Assembly: GCF_003347595.2 (NCBI RefSeq)
Contig: NZ_QCZK02000045.1
Location: 1 to 57,093, forward strand
Source of the DNA: Botryobacter ruber
GTDB taxonomy: Bacteria > Bacteroidota > Bacteroidia > Cytophagales > Hymenobacteraceae
Direction: 5' to 3'
Length of the DNA: 57,093 nt
This document shows positions 6,570 to 15,994 of the stretch, in pieces; within the stretch, counting starts at the first letter, position 1; each line of letters opens with the position of its first letter. Made by a program: the position numbers and the translations under genes. The notes under the pieces are model-generated. The model had not been told where the DNA came from. It worked only from the letters and a program-made list of their open reading frames with translations, and did no database searches.

Positions 6570-9095
6570 ATGGAAACAATAATAAAAAAAGGCGCGACAG
6601 TGGTAGCTAAGCTTCCCGCCGTGCAACTCACCGGCATTGGACTGGTGCTGTTCTCGCTCTTCCTGTTACTGCTCCCGGAGTGGGGCTTCAAACCAAGCGG
6701 TGGTTCTTTGTTCGGGATAGCGCTGATGAACTACGCCCTCGCCGTGCTGTTCTTCTTCGTCCTGCTGGTGGGCGGGCACATGAAATTTCGGTCTGCCGCT
6801 TTCCGGCCCGAAGCCCTGTTCCTCTACCTGGTGCTGGCGCTCATCAGCTGCTTTTCGCTGAACCGCGAGATTCCGGTTTTCCAGGATTCCACGCAGTGGC
6901 TTGACCTCTACCTTATTACCTTGGGCGTGGCGCTGGCAGGTTATACGTTTAAAAGTTACCTGCCGGTGGTGGCGCGGCACCTCCTGCTGTTCTGGCTCGG
7001 AGCCGGTTTCCTGCTGGCGGTGTACTACGCGCTCTACCTGGCCCCCTACTACCTCATTGGTATGGTGGGCGCTATCGGGCTGGGACTGTCGCTGCACCTG
7101 TTGGTGCCTTTGCAGCTGCTGGTGCTCGTGGTACTGGCAGTGAAAAATGCCTGGCGCGAAGACAATCGCTACCTCTACAGCTTTGCCCTTGGCTGCTTTG
7201 TGCCGCTGGTAGTGCTGGTGACCTTCCTGGGGCAATGGCAGCGCCGCAATGCCGAAATAAGCCGCCTGCAGCACGAGTACATCATCCGGGACAATAACGA
7301 GCTGCCGCGCTGGGTACACCTGAGCCGGCACCTGCCGCAGGACCACCTCACCGAAAAGCTCATCAAAACAAGCCTTGTGTACCAGGTGCCCGAGGGAAAC
7401 ATCGGAGTATGGGACTTGCCCTCTTCCGACTTAGCCGACCTGAAACGCCACGACCCGCTCGTGATGATTGCGGCCTTCCTGTTCGGCAACCCGCAACTGG
7501 ATACAAACGAACGGGTGAAGATACTCGAAAGTCTCTACGATGCCCGCCATTATACGCAGCAGCGCCTCTGGAGCGGCAGGACCCTGAGCACTTCTACCGT
7601 GGTATCGCAGGTGCGCCTCTACCCGCAGTACCGCCTGAGCTATACCGAAAAAGTGCTGCGCATCCGCAACAGCCAGCCCGGCATGTGGAATCAGCAGGAA
7701 GCCATTTACACCTTCTACCTTCCCGAAGGCAGTGTGGTCACCTCGCTTTCGCTGTGGGTGAACGGGCAGGAGGAAAAAGCGGCCCTTACCACCCAGGGCA
7801 AAGCCGACAGCGCCTACACCACCATCGTGGGCCGCGAAATGCGCGACCCGTCGGTGGTGCACTGGCAGGAAGGCAATACCGTTAGCGTGCGCGTTTTCCC
7901 CTGCACGTCGGAAGAGGACAGGCAGTTTAAGCTGGGCATCACCACGCCGCTGCGCGAGGAGGACGGGCAGCTGGTGTACGACAACGTGTACTTCAGCGGA
8001 CCTGCAGCCGATGGCGCCGAAGAAACAGCGATGGTGTACCTGGAAGCTCCTGTTACAGCCCTGGATTTGCCGTTTGCCTTTGAGCAGGACAAGCCGCAGC
8101 AGTACCGCTACCACGGCGACTACCGCCACGACTGGCAAATCCGGTTCGACACGCCCGCCTTCAGCACCCACGCCTTCACCTGGCAGGGCCACAGCTACCA
8201 ACTGGCACCCCAGACTTCCGTGACCGAGCACTTCGACCCGCAGCGGGTATACCTCGACCTGAACCGCGCCTGGACAACAGAAGAAGCTGCCGAGGTGTGG
8301 GAAGCTGTCAAACACAAAAAGGTGTATGTGTACGACGATGAAATGATAAAACTGACGGAAGAAAACCACGAGGCCCTGTTCGAAAGGCTGCTGCAACAAA
8401 GCTTTTCGTTGTTCCCGCTGCACCACATGCGGGAGCCGGAGCAGGCGCTGCTCATCAGCAAAAGCACCGAGAATTCGCCCAACCTGAAAGACTTAAAAGA
8501 CAGTCCGTTCCGGGAGGAGCTGGGGCAGCGTCTGCCGCAGGGAACCGCCATTCGCGTGTTTCACCTGGGCCGTCACCTTTCCCCTTACCTCAAAACGCTG
8601 AAAGAACTGCAGGTGCTCACTGTTAACTCCGGCACCACCGAAAAGCTGGCGCAGCAGCTCCGGGTGCAGCAGTTTACCCGCAGCAACACAGCAGCAGATG
8701 CCATAGCCATGGGAGCCTCCGACGTGAACATTGTAAAGACGGCTGCAGCTGCCACCACTCCCACTGCTGCTCCTGACCACCTGCTGCGCCTGTTCGCCTA
8801 CAACCACTTGCTGCAGCAGCTCGGCGCCAACTACTTCCGGAAAGATTTTGTGGAGGAAGCGTACCTGGAAGAGGCACGGCTGGCTAACATTGTCAGTCCC
8901 GTATCGAGCCTCATCGTGCTGGAAAAACAGGCCGACTACGACCGCTTCGACATCAAGAAGAGCAAAGACAGCCTGGGCAATGCCTCCATCAAATCGTCGG
9001 GGGCGGTGCCGGAGCCGGAAGAGTGGGCGCTGATTATTGTAGTGGCGATTCTGGTGGCCTTTATGTCGCTCAAACCTTACCTGCTCCGCACATGA
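6570..9095 (+). CDS. XrtN system VIT domain protein (exosortase target)
   Basis: The 841-residue membrane protein has about six hydrophobic segments in residues 15-230, then an extracytoplasmic part with a VIT (vault/inter-alpha-trypsin) domain at about 340-445 (SVVTSLSLWVNGQEEKAALT, YTTIVGREMRDPSVVHW). The C-terminus is a textbook PEP-CTERM-like tripartite signal: PEPEEWAL from residue 814, a hydrophobic helix and a basic LRT end. The VIT protein with its own exosortase N next door is a recognised Bacteroidota pairing with a single apparent substrate. The stop overlaps the XrtN start (ATGA at 9092), so the two are translationally coupled. An Ala/Thr/Pro stretch (AAAATTPTAAP, about residues 724-734) is encoded by a copy of the intergenic 28-bp repeat. 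Confidence 0.92.
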   Translation: METIIKKGATVVAKLPAVQLTGIGLVLFSLFLLLLPEWGFKPSGGSLFGIALMNYALAVLFFFVLLVGGHMKFRSAAFRPEALFLYLVLALISCFSLNREIPVFQDSTQWLDLYLITLGVALAGYTFKSYLPVVARHLLLFWLGAGFLLAVYYALYLAPYYLIGMVGAIGLGLSLHLLVPLQLLVLVVLAVKNAWREDNRYLYSFALGCFVPLVVLVTFLGQWQRRNAEISRLQHEYIIRDNNELPRWVHLSRHLPQDHLTEKLIKTSLVYQVPEGNIGVWDLPSSDLADLKRHDPLVMIAAFLFGNPQLDTNERVKILESLYDARHYTQQRLWSGRTLSTSTVVSQVRLYPQYRLSYTEKVLRIRNSQPGMWNQQEAIYTFYLPEGSVVTSLSLWVNGQEEKAALTTQGKADSAYTTIVGREMRDPSVVHWQEGNTVSVRVFPCTSEEDRQFKLGITTPLREEDGQLVYDNVYFSGPAADGAEETAMVYLEAPVTALDLPFAFEQDKPQQYRYHGDYRHDWQIRFDTPAFSTHAFTWQGHSYQLAPQTSVTEHFDPQRVYLDLNRAWTTEEAAEVWEAVKHKKVYVYDDEMIKLTEENHEALFERLLQQSFSLFPLHHMREPEQALLISKSTENSPNLKDLKDSPFREELGQRLPQGTAIRVFHLGRHLSPYLKTLKELQVLTVNSGTTEKLAQQLRVQQFTRSNTAADAIAMGASDVNIVKTAAAATTPTAAPDHLLRLFAYNHLLQQLGANYFRKDFVEEAYLEEARLANIVSPVSSLIVLEKQADYDRFDIKKSKDSLGNASIKSSGAVPEPEEWALIIVVAILVAFMSLKPYLLRT
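8743..8770 (+). repeat. 28-bp dispersed repeat, copy R3 (inside CDS)
   Basis: Lies in the coding sequence of the VIT protein and encodes AAATTPTAA. It matches intergenic copy R6 in 27 of 28 positions. Confidence 0.8.
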
Positions 9096-10426
9096 TGCTG
9101 CTGTTGTGCCTGCAGCAACAGGTAACCCGGCTACATGTGGCTACAGCTGCTATTACCGCCGTTTACCTGTTGCTGGCTTTCCTGTTCCTACAAAACTACC
9201 TGCTCTGGGACATGCCCTGGCTACTGGCGCTGGCGCTGCTGCCCTTCGTTGTGCAGGCAAAGGGGCAGCAGCGCAACCACATTATTTTGCTGTTTACTGC
9301 AGCTGCCACCATCGCCTTTGCTGCTTATACACAAGCAACTACCGTTTTCTTTCTGGCCTTTGTGCTGGCGCTGTGGTGCAGCCTACGGAGCGTGTGGGGA
9401 GGCTTCAGCCTGTACCCCGCCCTGCTCCTGCTGCTGGGTTCGCCCATCTTCAGCTACATGGCCAATATCCTGAGTTTCCCGCTGCGCCTGCAACTTACCC
9501 GCTGGGCGGCAGGCGTACTGCAACAGGTACAGCTACCAGCCGAAGCTGCCGGCAACGTGATTCTGCTAAACGGCGAAGAATTTTCAGTTGACCCGGCCTG
9601 TGCCGGTCTTTCGATGCTGGCGGTGTCGCTGCTGCTGGCGGTGTTTGTGCTGGCGCATTTGCAGAAAAACGGCGGCAAGCTTTTCCCGCTCCGGCTGGTC
9701 GTGCTGCTGCTATCCTGTATGCTGCTGCTCAACCTGGGCTGTAACCTGATGCGCATTGTGCTGCTCGTCTTCTTCCGGATACTGCCCGACAACCCGCTGC
9801 ACGACGTGAAGGGTTTGCTCTGCCTGCTGCTGTACGCGGTACTGCCTTTCTACCTGCTGGCCCGTTACTGCTACCGTCATTTTGGCGTGGAGAAGCAACC
9901 GGAACCGCAACAGCCTGCTAAAAGTATTTTCACCACGCAGACTGCTGTCCTGAACCTCTTCCTGCTCCTGTCGCTGGCAGGTGCCGGGGTGGCTGTCAGT
10001 CACAAACCGGCTGCAACGAGCGCAGCCAAGGCAAAGGATTTCCCCGGCTTCGAAAAGGAAGAACTGGCAGACGGCGTACTGAAACTGACGAGCCCACAGG
10101 CGCTGGTGTATGTAAAACCCATCCGCGCTTTTTACGCAACGGAACACCACCCGCTCATTTGCTGGGAAGGCAGCGGCTACCTGTTCCGGCAGGTGCGCGA
10201 ACTGCAGCTTGGCGACAGGAAAATCTATATGGGCGAGCTGCACCAGGGCAAGGAAAAACTCTACACCGCCTGGTGGATGGATAACGGCTCGCATCAGACC
10301 ATCGACCAACTGGACTGGCGCTGGCACATGTTCCGGGGCGAGGCTGCGTTTGAGATGGTGAATGTGACGGTAGCGAGACAGGAGCAACTGGTGCCGGAGG
10401 TGGAAAGGTTGTTGCGGTTACGGTGA
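9092..10426 (+). CDS. xrtN: Exosortase N
   Basis: The 444-residue multi-pass membrane cysteine transpeptidase carries the exosortase triad: Cys170 in DPACAGLSM, Arg221 in NLMRIV and His237 in NPLHDVKG. The first 290 residues are hydrophobic with about eight segments; the C-terminal 150 residues form a soluble EpsI-like domain (WEGSGYLFRQVRELQLGDRKIY), as known for XrtN. The open frame reaches back to 9023, but the ATG at 9092 overlaps the stop of the VIT gene as ATGA and is the natural start. It should cleave the C-terminal PEP signal of the preceding VIT protein in the inner membrane. A repeat copy (R4) encodes part of a membrane segment, TAAATIAFAAY. Confidence 0.93.
   Translation: MMLLLCLQQQVTRLHVATAAITAVYLLLAFLFLQNYLLWDMPWLLALALLPFVVQAKGQQRNHIILLFTAAATIAFAAYTQATTVFFLAFVLALWCSLRSVWGGFSLYPALLLLLGSPIFSYMANILSFPLRLQLTRWAAGVLQQVQLPAEAAGNVILLNGEEFSVDPACAGLSMLAVSLLLAVFVLAHLQKNGGKLFPLRLVVLLLSCMLLLNLGCNLMRIVLLVFFRILPDNPLHDVKGLLCLLLYAVLPFYLLARYCYRHFGVEKQPEPQQPAKSIFTTQTAVLNLFLLLSLAGAGVAVSHKPAATSAAKAKDFPGFEKEELADGVLKLTSPQALVYVKPIRAFYATEHHPLICWEGSGYLFRQVRELQLGDRKIYMGELHQGKEKLYTAWWMDNGSHQTIDQLDWRWHMFRGEAAFEMVNVTVARQEQLVPEVERLLRLR
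9297..9324 (+). repeat. 28-bp dispersed repeat, copy R4 (inside CDS)
   Basis: Within xrtN. It encodes AAATIAFAA in a membrane segment and matches intergenic copy R2 in 26 of 28 positions. Confidence 0.75.
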
Positions 10427-10558
10427 CGCAAAACCGGTTCCTGCCAAAACATCCAAACCGCACACGCTGTAAAAGTACTTAACAGACTGGCGCAGCCTAC
10501 GTAGTAAATCTCATTAGCAGCGGCAGATGCAACCGCTTCAGGATTTAACTTTCATTCC

Positions 10559-12358
10559 ATGCTATTTACAAACACCTGTATTCATAAACGCCCTAAACCT
10601 CTTTTACATCTTTTCATTCTGTTCCTGCTGCTCATAGTTGCTGTTCCGGGGCAGGCGCAGCTGTTGCCCAACGACACAACCGAAGAACCGCAGGAAGCTG
10701 CCGAACCTGCCTGGCCCGAAGATTCGCTGGGCCGGCGTACGCCACGCGGAACGGTAAACGGCTTTATCAAAGCGGTTGCAGACGAGGATTACACCCGGGC
10801 AGCGCAGTTCCTGAACCTCGACCCGGCTTTAAAAAAGAAGCAGAACGAAACCCAACTGGCCCGGTCGCTGCAGCGCTTGCTGGACAAGTCGGGCAGTATT
10901 ATTCCGTATTCCTGGATAAGCAACGCACCTGAGGGGCTGGAAGGCGACAACTTGGGGCCAACGCTCGACCGCGTGGGAACAGCTACCGTTGAAGGTGAAA
11001 CGTTTGACCTGCTGGTGGAACGCACAGAAGGACCTGCCGGTGGCCCGATCTGGCTCTTTTCCTCCCAGACTGTCCAGAAAGTGCCGCTTATTACCGACGA
11101 GGATACGGGGCCGCTGGTGAACAGGGTGCTGCCTGCTTTCCTGAAAGACATCAAATGGGGCGGTGTGCCTGCCGGGCATTGGCTGGCTATTGTTGTACTG
11201 CTGGTGCTGGCTTACCTGGTGGCCTGGAGTGTTACCGCAATGGTGCTGTTCCTCATCCCGCTCCTGTGGCGCAAAGCCAGAACCGAACCTACGGCCGGCG
11301 TTATCAGGGCTTTTGGCCTGCCTGTGCGACTGTATGTGACGGTGTGGATATTTGTGGTTGCCAGCCAGGAAATCGGCATTTCGATTATCGTGCGGCAGCG
11401 GCTCAGTGAAGTTACCATTATTGTAGGCTTGCTCGCGCTGCTGATTCTCCTGTGGCGGCTGAGCGGTTTTATTTCCAGTTACAGCGAAAAGCGCATGACC
11501 CGACGCGGCAACATGGCGGGTGTATCGGCGGTGCTGTTCCTGAACCGTGTCGCTAAAATCAGTATTGTGGTGTTTGGCATTATTGCCATCCTCTATACGT
11601 TTGGCTTTGATGTAACTACCGGCCTGGCCGCACTGGGTATCGGTGGTCTGGCGCTGGCGCTGGGTGCCCAGAAAACCGTGGAGAACTTTGTCGGCAGCGT
11701 GACGTTAATAGCCGACCAACCCATCCGTGTGGGTGACTTTTGCAAGGTGGGCGATACGATTGGCACCGTGGAGCAGATAGGCATGCGCTCCACCCGCATC
11801 CGCACCCTCGACCGCACGATCGTCACCATCCCGAACGGCGATTTTTCCTCGCAACGCATCGAGAACTACGCCCACCGCGACCGCTTCTGGTTTCATCCCA
11901 AATTCGGTCTCCGGTTCGAGACGACCCCGGAGCAAATCCGGTACCTGCTCGTGGAGCTTCGCACCATCCTGTATGCCCACCCTAAAGTTGATGCGGAGCC
12001 GGCACGGGTGCGGTTTGTGGAAATCGGGGCCGATTCGCTGAACCTGGAGATCTTCGCCTATGTACATGCCGGCGACTTCAATGAATTCCTGGAGATAAAA
12101 GAAGACCTGATGCTGCGCATGATGGATGTGATCGAAGCGAGCGGCACCGGCTTTGCCTTCCCGTCGCAGACGCTCTACCTGGCCCGCGACAAAGGCGTAT
12201 CCGGCGAAAAAACCAAAGAAGCGGAAGAACGTGTGAAAAAGTGGCGCGAAGCAAGTGAACTGCAACTTCCTAACTTTGCCTACGACCGCATCCAGGACCT
12301 GCGCAATACCATTCTTTACCCACCAGAAGGAGCCCCGCAGCAGCCAAAGGCAGAGTAA
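10559..12358 (+). CDS. Mechanosensitive ion channel, MscS family
   Basis: The 599-residue protein starts with a signal peptide (ending GQAQ near residue 36), followed by a periplasmic domain of about 150 residues with the look of an NTF2-like fold (RGTVNGFIKAVADEDYTRAAQFL). Membrane helices follow from about residue 205. The pore helix and beta domain of MscS are clear: GIGGLALALGAQKTVENFVGS, then DQPIRVGDFCKVGDTIGTVEQIG and VTIPNGDFSSQ. The length fits larger MscS/YnaI-type channels with extra N-terminal parts. It is 132 bases after xrtN; a near -7 box TAACTTTC lies just before it, so it is likely separate from the XrtN operon. Confidence 0.93.
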   Translation: MLFTNTCIHKRPKPLLHLFILFLLLIVAVPGQAQLLPNDTTEEPQEAAEPAWPEDSLGRRTPRGTVNGFIKAVADEDYTRAAQFLNLDPALKKKQNETQLARSLQRLLDKSGSIIPYSWISNAPEGLEGDNLGPTLDRVGTATVEGETFDLLVERTEGPAGGPIWLFSSQTVQKVPLITDEDTGPLVNRVLPAFLKDIKWGGVPAGHWLAIVVLLVLAYLVAWSVTAMVLFLIPLLWRKARTEPTAGVIRAFGLPVRLYVTVWIFVVASQEIGISIIVRQRLSEVTIIVGLLALLILLWRLSGFISSYSEKRMTRRGNMAGVSAVLFLNRVAKISIVVFGIIAILYTFGFDVTTGLAALGIGGLALALGAQKTVENFVGSVTLIADQPIRVGDFCKVGDTIGTVEQIGMRSTRIRTLDRTIVTIPNGDFSSQRIENYAHRDRFWFHPKFGLRFETTPEQIRYLLVELRTILYAHPKVDAEPARVRFVEIGADSLNLEIFAYVHAGDFNEFLEIKEDLMLRMMDVIEASGTGFAFPSQTLYLARDKGVSGEKTKEAEERVKKWREASELQLPNFAYDRIQDLRNTILYPPEGAPQQPKAE

Positions 12359-12389
12359 GGTGCAGAAGGTGTGGTGGCGTTTTTTACAA

Positions 12390-12417
12390 GCAGCAGTGGC
12401 TGTGGAGGCAGCTGCAG
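12390..12417 (-). repeat. 28-bp dispersed repeat, copy R5 (reverse)
   Basis: Reverse orientation (GCAGTGGCTGTGGAGGCAGC). It lies between the MscS stop and the downstream gene start at 12446. Confidence 0.8.
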
Positions 12418-12445
12418 AAAGCTTTTCAGAACGAAAAAAGGCATA

Positions 12446-12877
12446 ATGAGCGGCAAAAATCCCGGAACAGCAGCGCTTTTCGTGTACGGCACCCTGCTGC
12501 AGGAATCGAACAGCGAAATGGCGGCATTTATGCGCCGGAACAGTACCGACCTGGGCAGTGGCTACATCTTTGGCCGCCTCTACGACCTCGGCGACTACCC
12601 GGGCGCCGTGGTCAGCACTGCGGAAGGCGACAAGGTTTACGGGCATCTTTACCAGCTACACCAGCCTGCGGATGTACTTCCCGCACTTGATGCTTACGAG
12701 GAATTCGGCCCGGACTTTCCGGAGCCAAACCTGTTTATCAGGGAGGTGGTGGAAGTACACTTTAACGGTACCTCCCGGTACTGCTGGGTTTACCTGTACA
12801 ATGGCGCCGTTAACGAAGCTGCACGGATAGCCTCAGGGGATTACCTGGCGCACCTGCAGCCTCGCCGGAATAGTTAA
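12446..12877 (+). CDS. Gamma-glutamylcyclotransferase-like (AIG2) protein
   Basis: From the ATG at 12446 the protein has 143 residues with the GGCT/AIG2 fold: substrate loop FVYGTLLQES near residue 12, GRLYDLGDYPGAV, and the conserved acidic residue in ALDAYEEFGPDF. Such proteins cyclise gamma-glutamyl amines or dipeptides to 5-oxoproline. The open frame extends upstream to 12371 through repeat R5, giving an unconvincing Cys/Gly-rich start, so 12446 is preferred. It is 87 bases after the MscS gene on the same strand. Exact substrate is unknown. Confidence 0.88.
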   Translation: MSGKNPGTAALFVYGTLLQESNSEMAAFMRRNSTDLGSGYIFGRLYDLGDYPGAVVSTAEGDKVYGHLYQLHQPADVLPALDAYEEFGPDFPEPNLFIREVVEVHFNGTSRYCWVYLYNGAVNEAARIASGDYLAHLQPRRNS

Positions 12878-12909
12878 CGGGCAGCTGAATTATAATTTAA
12901 AAAATACTG

Positions 12910-12937
12910 CTGCACCTGCCACCACTCCCACTGCTGC
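12910..12937 (+). repeat. 28-bp dispersed repeat, copy R6
   Basis: Intergenic, between the convergent AIG2-like and GH127/146 genes. Contains CTGCCACCACTCCCACTGCT. Confidence 0.83.
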
Positions 12938-12959
12938 TGCTCTCCGGAACTACCAGGTG

Positions 12960-15332
12960 TTACTTCAGCAGGCGCACATAGTAAATGCCGCCGGCCGTAG
13001 AGCCTTTGTGCGCTACGAATTTGAGGTTCATCGTATTGCCCTCAGTTTTAGCCAGTACTGCAGCCGGAATCTCGTAATCCACATCGAAGAATTTCTCGCC
13101 GTTGCTACCGTCCAGCTTCACGGTTGTCAGCAGCTTGTTGTTCAAGAAGATATCGAAGTTGCGGTCTCTGTCGGCGCCGAAGTAGGTGATGCGCAGGGTT
13201 TTGCCCTCTTTTTTCGGGTTGCGGAGATCGTAGCTGAACCAGTCGGAGGACGTGCGCCAGTGGCGGTCCATGTGCACGCCTGCCATTGTTTTCTCTCCCT
13301 GGAAGTTGTGATCCGACTCCGGTTGCTGCTCGCCCGGCGCTACCTGGTCTACGGTCTGGGACTCCAGCGCCAGCTTCGCCTCTTCTTCTTTCCGGATTGC
13401 CTCTTTTCGGGCTACCAGTTCCTCCCGCGTTGCCACCGGCCAGTACACCATGTAACGGGCATCGTGCACCTGGAAGAAAGGCACCAGCTCCACGTTTTTG
13501 TACTTGTCCGAATCAATTAGTGCCGAAGCGGTAAAGGTCATCGGTTTACCGGACACCGGCTTCAGTCCTGCCACCAGGTCATTGGCACCTGCTGCTACAA
13601 GCACAGGCGCAGTCTCTGCCGGGTACAGTGGACCACTGGCAATGTGCCCCATGCGGCTGTCGTCGGCCTGCAGGCCGGGCATATCTGTGGTTTCGGTGGC
13701 AGCAGCCAGCACAATCGGTCCGTGCACAAACGACACCCAGGGCGAATTATCCGGCAGGCGCTCCACCTTTGTCTGCATCGGCAGCGACACGGTTACCACA
13801 TCGCCATTTTTCCACTTCCGCTCCACCTGCACATAGCCGTTGTTTTGATCGCTTGTCTGCACCTCCTTGTTGTTCACCAGCACTTTAAATCCATCCGGCT
13901 TCACCCAGTCCGGACGACGAATGTTGAGTGCAAATTTCTTTTTCCGCTTTAGCTGCAGCTTCACTTCCGTTTTTTCCTCGAACGGAAATTTTGTCTGCTG
14001 TGTCAGCGTGAGGCCCTGCTCTTTCCAGTCGAGGGTGGAAGGAATGAACAGGTTCAGGTAAAGATCGTTTTCGTGGTGAGCGTAGATGAACTCGCCGTAT
14101 TTGCCGTGATTTTCCAGCCCGGAGCCCACGCAGCACCAGAAGCCCTGATCAGGCTGCGAGTACACGCGGTAGTGCCGCGGGCGCATGGGTGTGAAATACA
14201 CAAAGCCGCCCCGCTCCGGGTGCTGCGACGAGAGGATGTGGTTGTAGAGTGCCCGCTCGTAATAGTTGATGTATTCAGCAGAAGGATTGGAAGTGTGCAG
14301 CTGCTTGGTGAGCTTGAGCATGTTGTAGGTGTTGCAGGTCTCCGGCCCCTCCTTCGACTCCACCATCGAGGAGAAGTTGTTGGCCGGGTGGAAATGCTCC
14401 CGCACGCTGTTGCCCCCAATCGACACCGTCCATTCATCCACAACCGTATCCCAGAAGAAAGCAGCGGCATCGGCCCAGGCCTTATCGCCGCCCACTTCGG
14501 CCACGCGCTTGTAGCCGATCACTTTTGGGATTTGGGTGTTGGCATGCTGACCGGTAAGCTTGTTTTGTTTTGCCAGCAGCGGGTCCAGGATGGCCTTGTG
14601 CGAGAAGCGGCGCGCCAGCTCCAGGTATTTCTTGTCGCCGGTGATGTCGGCTACGTCGGCCAGTACTTCGTTCATGCCGCCGTGCTCGCTGCGCAACATT
14701 TCCTGCACCTGCTTATCCGACAGGTCTTCTGTCAGGTCGAGGCACCAGTCGGCGTATTTTACCAGCATCTGCTTTGCTTTTTCATTTCCGGTATAAAGCC
14801 AGGCATCGCGCAGGCCGGCAAAAGGCTTGTGGATGTTGTAGAGCGGGACCCACTTCTTGTTGAGGGAAAAACCGCCTGCATCTATTTTACCGCTGGCTAC
14901 TTCTTTCCACATGGCATTGCCGCCAGGCACACCGCCAATGTAGCCGTTGCCGTTTTTCTGCTGGCATTTTTCCAGCTCGTCAATCATGTAATTGAGACGC
15001 TGCAGTACTTCCTGGTTACCCGTAGCCGCATACATGAGCGAGAGGGCCGTGAGGTAATGGCCGCCGATGTGGCCGTCCAGCCCGGTATTTTCCCAGTTGG
15101 GATAGCTTTTAGCTTTTGGTGTCAAGCCCGCTTCGCGCAGGTAAGGCGCCAGCAGACGGTCCGGTTCAAGGGCCAGGATGTACTGCAAATCGGTTTGCTG
15201 GGCCTGCCGAAAAGGACTCTCCAACAGTTGCACGGATGCGAGCGGAAAACTTTTCAATTCTTGTTGCTGGCAAACGCCGGCGAAGGGTAACATACATACA
15301 GCGATAAGCACTGCGCAGATGGTCTTACTCAT
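12960..15332 (-). CDS. Beta-L-arabinofuranosidase, GH127/GH146 (DUF1680)
   Basis: The 790-residue secreted enzyme has a signal peptide (MSKTICAVLIAVCMLPFAGV) when started at 15332; five extra upstream residues (MWQQP) are possible from 15347 but add nothing. The (alpha/alpha)6 barrel contains HYLTALSLMYAATGN and two metal/catalytic clusters: GPETCNTYN (acid/base Glu and a Cys) and WCCVGSGLENHGKYG (paired Cys, one the likely nucleophile). This is the Zn-cysteine chemistry known for the family. A beta-sandwich and a C-terminal DUF6805-like jelly roll (RHWRTSSDWFSYDL) complete it. The WCCVGSG form and length favour GH146-type arabinan enzymes. It would remove beta-L-arabinofuranose from pectic side chains. 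It stands apart from the SusCD operon. Confidence 0.9.
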   Translation of the reverse strand: MSKTICAVLIAVCMLPFAGVCQQQELKSFPLASVQLLESPFRQAQQTDLQYILALEPDRLLAPYLREAGLTPKAKSYPNWENTGLDGHIGGHYLTALSLMYAATGNQEVLQRLNYMIDELEKCQQKNGNGYIGGVPGGNAMWKEVASGKIDAGGFSLNKKWVPLYNIHKPFAGLRDAWLYTGNEKAKQMLVKYADWCLDLTEDLSDKQVQEMLRSEHGGMNEVLADVADITGDKKYLELARRFSHKAILDPLLAKQNKLTGQHANTQIPKVIGYKRVAEVGGDKAWADAAAFFWDTVVDEWTVSIGGNSVREHFHPANNFSSMVESKEGPETCNTYNMLKLTKQLHTSNPSAEYINYYERALYNHILSSQHPERGGFVYFTPMRPRHYRVYSQPDQGFWCCVGSGLENHGKYGEFIYAHHENDLYLNLFIPSTLDWKEQGLTLTQQTKFPFEEKTEVKLQLKRKKKFALNIRRPDWVKPDGFKVLVNNKEVQTSDQNNGYVQVERKWKNGDVVTVSLPMQTKVERLPDNSPWVSFVHGPIVLAAATETTDMPGLQADDSRMGHIASGPLYPAETAPVLVAAGANDLVAGLKPVSGKPMTFTASALIDSDKYKNVELVPFFQVHDARYMVYWPVATREELVARKEAIRKEEEAKLALESQTVDQVAPGEQQPESDHNFQGEKTMAGVHMDRHWRTSSDWFSYDLRNPKKEGKTLRITYFGADRDRNFDIFLNNKLLTTVKLDGSNGEKFFDVDYEIPAAVLAKTEGNTMNLKFVAHKGSTAGGIYYVRLLK

Positions 15333-15757
15333 AGGTTGCTGCCACATTTGTGGAAAATAGGTTTTATTGATTCCGAAGTAAGGATGAAATTATTCCTATA
15401 TGCTTCTTTTAGGATTTATAGGGATAACTCTTAAACAATTTTATAGTGAATTAGTGCCCTTCCGGCTTTTAAGCTGTGATTGACACAGAGGAAAGTTTGC
15501 TACAAGCACACAACAAACATTCGCAATTTAGCCAATACGCATGCCTAGAACAGGAGTCCGTTCATCTAAAATCAAAATTAGGTGTATTTTTAACATTTAA
15601 AAACACCTAACAAACATTTATTTTTTTGACAATCGAAAGTAAGCGCAAAGCAAAACCATTATGGCAGCTGTTTCAGTTCTTCAAATTAAAGTGGTTATTC
15701 CGCAAGAAAGGGATGTAAACGATTTAATGAAGTGAATTATTTAGCAGCCAAAAGCTT

Positions 15758-15785
15758 CTGCACCTGCCACCACAGCCTCTGCTGA
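15758..15785 (+). repeat. 28-bp dispersed repeat, copy R7
   Basis: Intergenic; contains ACCTGCCACCACAGCCTCTG. Confidence 0.83.
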
Positions 15786-15954
15786 ACAGATAGGCCCTCA
15801 CAGCCCGAGACAAAGGCAAGCCGGAAGCAGAAAACCAATGAGGTCAGAGTTAAAAAAACCTTTAGAACCCATTCCCGCTAAAGAACATCGTTAATACACG
15901 CGCTCCACCACGGGACCAGCCGAAAGGTGACAAATGTCATTTTTTTCGCTTTCC

Positions 15955-15981
15955 TAAAGTTGTAGTTTTGATGCAACTTTA
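15955..15981 (+). promoter_or_regulatory. Operator dyad and -7 box of hmp
   Basis: An 8-bp perfect dyad TAAAGTTG-N11-CAACTTTA. Its spacer contains TAGTTTTG (15963-15970), a perfect TAnnTTTG -7 box, so a bound dimer would block the promoter. It ends 13 bases before the hmp ATG. The Rrf2 protein encoded downstream is the likely ligand (inference). Confidence 0.75.
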
Positions 15982-15994
15982 AAAAATACAAATC

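Larger units (their letters stand above)
15333..15994. other. Divergent intergenic region between GH127/146 and hmp
   Basis: AT-rich, with repeat R7 (15758-15785) and the hmp operator/promoter (15955-15981). No gene is seen; any promoter for the - strand gene was not resolved. Confidence 0.65.
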
